A stretch of 64,000 bases of DNA from Treponema sp. CETP13. Lineage in GTDB: Bacteria; Spirochaetota; Spirochaetia; Treponematales; Treponemataceae. Positions within the stretch are counted from its first letter, which is position 1, and each line of letters begins with the position of its first letter. Location: positions 84,186 to 148,185 of the forward strand of contig MLPZ01000007.1 in the NCBI GenBank assembly GCA_001885315.1, written 5' to 3'. Made by a program: the position numbers and the translations under genes. The notes beneath the pieces are model-generated. The model saw nothing but the letters and a program-made list of their open reading frames with translations. It had not been told where the DNA came from and made no database searches. Shown here in pieces: positions 62,273 to 64,000 of the stretch.

Positions 62273-62282
62273 TGAAAACTCC

Positions 62283-63053
62283 TTATGATTGTTGCGTCAA
62301 TGCTTTTGGCAACGTGTTTTTGATTTCTCCAAGTGAATAAAATGGTATCATCTGCTCAGCAACAATCTGAGTAGCTTTTACCGGAGTAACACCCCAGTTT
62401 GTAGGACAAGGAGAAAGAACTTCGACCATTGTAGAGCCATAACCTGCAAGTTGTGCAAGAAAAGCTGTTCGTATATATTTTTTGAGCAATCTAATATGAG
62501 AGGCGGTATCAGTAGCCCCTCTGGCTAAGTACATTGTTCCCTCTAAAGTCGAAAGCATTTCGAGTACTTTTATTGGATATCCCATTCCTGCAGGAAAACT
62601 TGGATCACGTCCCAAAGGTGCGGTTGTAGCTTTTTGATTAACAAGAGTAGTCGGAGCCATTTGTCCACCAGTCATACCGTATATTGCATTATTAATAAAA
62701 ATAGTTGTGAAGTGTTCTCCTCTGTTTGCAGCGTGTACTGTTTCTGCTGTTCCTATAGCCGCTAAATCACCGTCTCCTTGGTAACAAATGACTAGATGAT
62801 CATCTAACACACGTTTTATAGCAGTTGCGGCAGCAGGAGTTCTTCCGTGTGCTGGCTGGACTGAATCAAAATCAAAATACAGGTCAGCCCAAATGGCACA
62901 TCCTACTGGATTTGTAATAATTGTTTTTTCTTGTAGCCCTAATTCATCGACAAGTTCAGCTATAATGCGATGAACAACTCCATGTCCACAACCAGCACAA
63001 TATTTTGTTTGTAGTTTATTTAGCGATTTTGGATGTTCGTATGTTTTTTTCAT
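62283..63053 (-). CDS. 2-oxoacid:ferredoxin oxidoreductase, beta (thiamine-diphosphate) subunit
   Basis: 256 aa. KYCAGCGHGVVHRIIAE and the thiamine-diphosphate/Mg motif CYQGDGDLAAIGTAE with NNAIYGMTGGQ identify the catalytic beta subunit. Cys residues in CAGCGHG and VGCAIW are typical, but the CxxC ladder of the Fe-S-binding pyruvate enzymes is incomplete. Its start overlaps the alpha subunit stop by 4 nt. Confidence 0.93.
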   Translation of the reverse strand: MKKTYEHPKSLNKLQTKYCAGCGHGVVHRIIAELVDELGLQEKTIITNPVGCAIWADLYFDFDSVQPAHGRTPAAATAIKRVLDDHLVICYQGDGDLAAIGTAETVHAANRGEHFTTIFINNAIYGMTGGQMAPTTLVNQKATTAPLGRDPSFPAGMGYPIKVLEMLSTLEGTMYLARGATDTASHIRLLKKYIRTAFLAQLAGYGSTMVEVLSPCPTNWGVTPVKATQIVAEQMIPFYSLGEIKNTLPKALTQQS

Positions 63054-63940
63054 TGTTTCTCTCCTTTAAGTATCTCTTGGATACGAGCAAAAACTTCATC
63101 TTCATTAGGAACAACGCCTCCGGTATGAGGTAAAGAAATAACAGGAACCGTATCATGGACTGACAAACGAATATCTTCTATCATTTGCCCCATACTCATT
63201 TCAACGACAAGAAAAATAGCTCCAGTCTTAGATATCTTTTTAAGTTCGGTACTTGGAAAAGGCCATAAAGTAATAGGTCTAAATAAACCTACTTTTAACC
63301 CAGCTTTTATAGCCATTTGTTGTGCTCCTTGGCAAACTCGAGCAGAACTCCCATACGCAACAAGAATAACATCAGCGTCCGAACAGTTTTTTTCTTCAAA
63401 TAGAACTTCTGTGTGTTGTATTTTTTTGTATCGCTCAAATCTGTCGAATACTTTTTTTTCTAATAATGTTGGATCTAAAATAATAGAAGTTACGTGATGT
63501 GCTTTTCTATGATTTTTATACATTCCTCCAACTTGCCAATCTGTTTTATCTATTAAACTTTTGGGGTCATAATATGGAGGAAGTTCAACACTTTCCATCA
63601 TTTGCCCAATTAAACCGTCCGCTAGAATCATAGCTGGCATGCGCCATTTATCGGCAAGTTCAAAGGCTTTGTAGGTTAAGTCTGCAGCTTCTTGGACACT
63701 TTTTGGTGCAAGAACTAATACATGATAGTCTCCATGTCCTCCCCCTCTTGTTGACTGAAAATAATCACTTTGTGCTGGAGCAATAGAGCCTAGTCCAGGG
63801 CCTCCGCGAACCATGTTCACGTACACGCACGGTAAATCAGCTCCTGCGGCATACGATATTCCTTCTTGTTTTAGAGATATTCCAGGACTAGATGAGCTAG
63901 TCATAGCTCTTATTCCGGTACTGGCTGCTCCGTAAACCAT
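63050..63940 (-). CDS. 2-oxoacid:ferredoxin oxidoreductase, alpha subunit, 5' end truncated or disrupted
   Basis: 296 aa are readable from the internal Met at 63940 (MVYGAASTGIRAMTSSSSPG, then SLKQEGISYAAGADLPCVYV and RGGPGLGSIAPAQSDYFQ), the substrate-binding core of the alpha subunit, with the C-terminal transketolase-like domain from ~200. Normal alpha subunits begin ~55-60 residues earlier; their usual QAESE(V/L)AAINMVYG continues upstream here as LAAIN (63941-63955), but an in-frame TAA at 63956-63958 interrupts it, and the last 45 nt match that N-terminal sequence only with small indels. So the gene is either a frameshifted copy or affected by sequence error at the edge. A delta (ferredoxin) subunit may lie beyond the window. 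Confidence 0.8.
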   Translation of the reverse strand: MVYGAASTGIRAMTSSSSPGISLKQEGISYAAGADLPCVYVNMVRGGPGLGSIAPAQSDYFQSTRGGGHGDYHVLVLAPKSVQEAADLTYKAFELADKWRMPAMILADGLIGQMMESVELPPYYDPKSLIDKTDWQVGGMYKNHRKAHHVTSIILDPTLLEKKVFDRFERYKKIQHTEVLFEEKNCSDADVILVAYGSSARVCQGAQQMAIKAGLKVGLFRPITLWPFPSTELKKISKTGAIFLVVEMSMGQMIEDIRLSVHDTVPVISLPHTGGVVPNEDEVFARIQEILKGEKQ

Positions 63941-64000
63941 ATTAATAGCAGCAAGTTACTTTCTTGCTTGTTTATAAATTCTATTTTTTTCGCGTATGTT

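Overview
The window is low-GC bacterial DNA that reads as a host-associated Treponema-like spirochaete. The strongest pointers are: a glucose/galactose-binding protein (MglB) whose fold is circularly permuted, as described for T. pallidum MglB-2 (TP0684), in an mglB-mglA-mglC operon; several large TPR, coiled-coil and outer-membrane-like proteins without cross-phylum homologues that I recognise; and anaerobe-type modules (2-oxoacid:ferredoxin oxidoreductase, a two-gene SUF-like Fe-S system). The genus is inferred from gene content, not from a marker gene.

Layout. 1-129: N-terminus of a family II pyrophosphatase. 212-11250: a sugar-uptake and sensing locus, with mglB(permuted)-mglA-mglC on the minus strand, a methyltransferase, a three-gene sugar-sensing cassette (membrane-tethered sugar-binding protein, LytS/YesM-type kinase, AraC-type response regulator), and a second, canonical-topology MglB. 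11254-13152: tRNA-Val(CAC), a cluster of hairpin repeats and groEL. 13381-27149: scattered housekeeping genes (an oxidoreductase-RNase HI fusion, hybrid kinase, phosphoesterase, xylulokinase, uvrC, a LamG/FN3 protein with a TPR protein, M24 peptidase). 27316-29949: a metal ABC transporter. 29992-35185: minus-strand murJ, EamA permease, Crp/Fnr regulator and sufC-sufB. 35264-48884: one long plus-strand run of envelope genes (exported protein, TPR, outer-membrane-like barrel, ExbB, ExbD, TonB-like, HAD hydrolase, a 1604-residue coiled-coil protein). 48892-55651: minus-strand ispF, carD, an oligopeptide-binding protein and four uncharacterised genes. 55710-57361: NicO/DUF1007 metal pair. 57473-61671: a complete CUT1 sugar ABC transporter. 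61727-64000: alpha, beta and gamma subunits of a 2-oxoacid:ferredoxin oxidoreductase, with the alpha N-terminus damaged or mis-sequenced at the window edge.

How it fits together. The first 11 kb looks like a hexose uptake unit flanked by its own sensory system. The mgl leader carries a good promoter, a perfect inverted repeat over the start site and a terminator-like hairpin, so several layers of control are likely. The 35-49 kb block looks like a Ton-type energised envelope machine with its own periplasmic TPR protein and a probable outer-membrane barrel. Several genes lack a Shine-Dalgarno sequence but have a -10 (often also -35) hexamer ending 6-8 nt before the start codon, which suggests leaderless mRNAs are common here. 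I saw no CRISPR array, insertion sequence or prophage.
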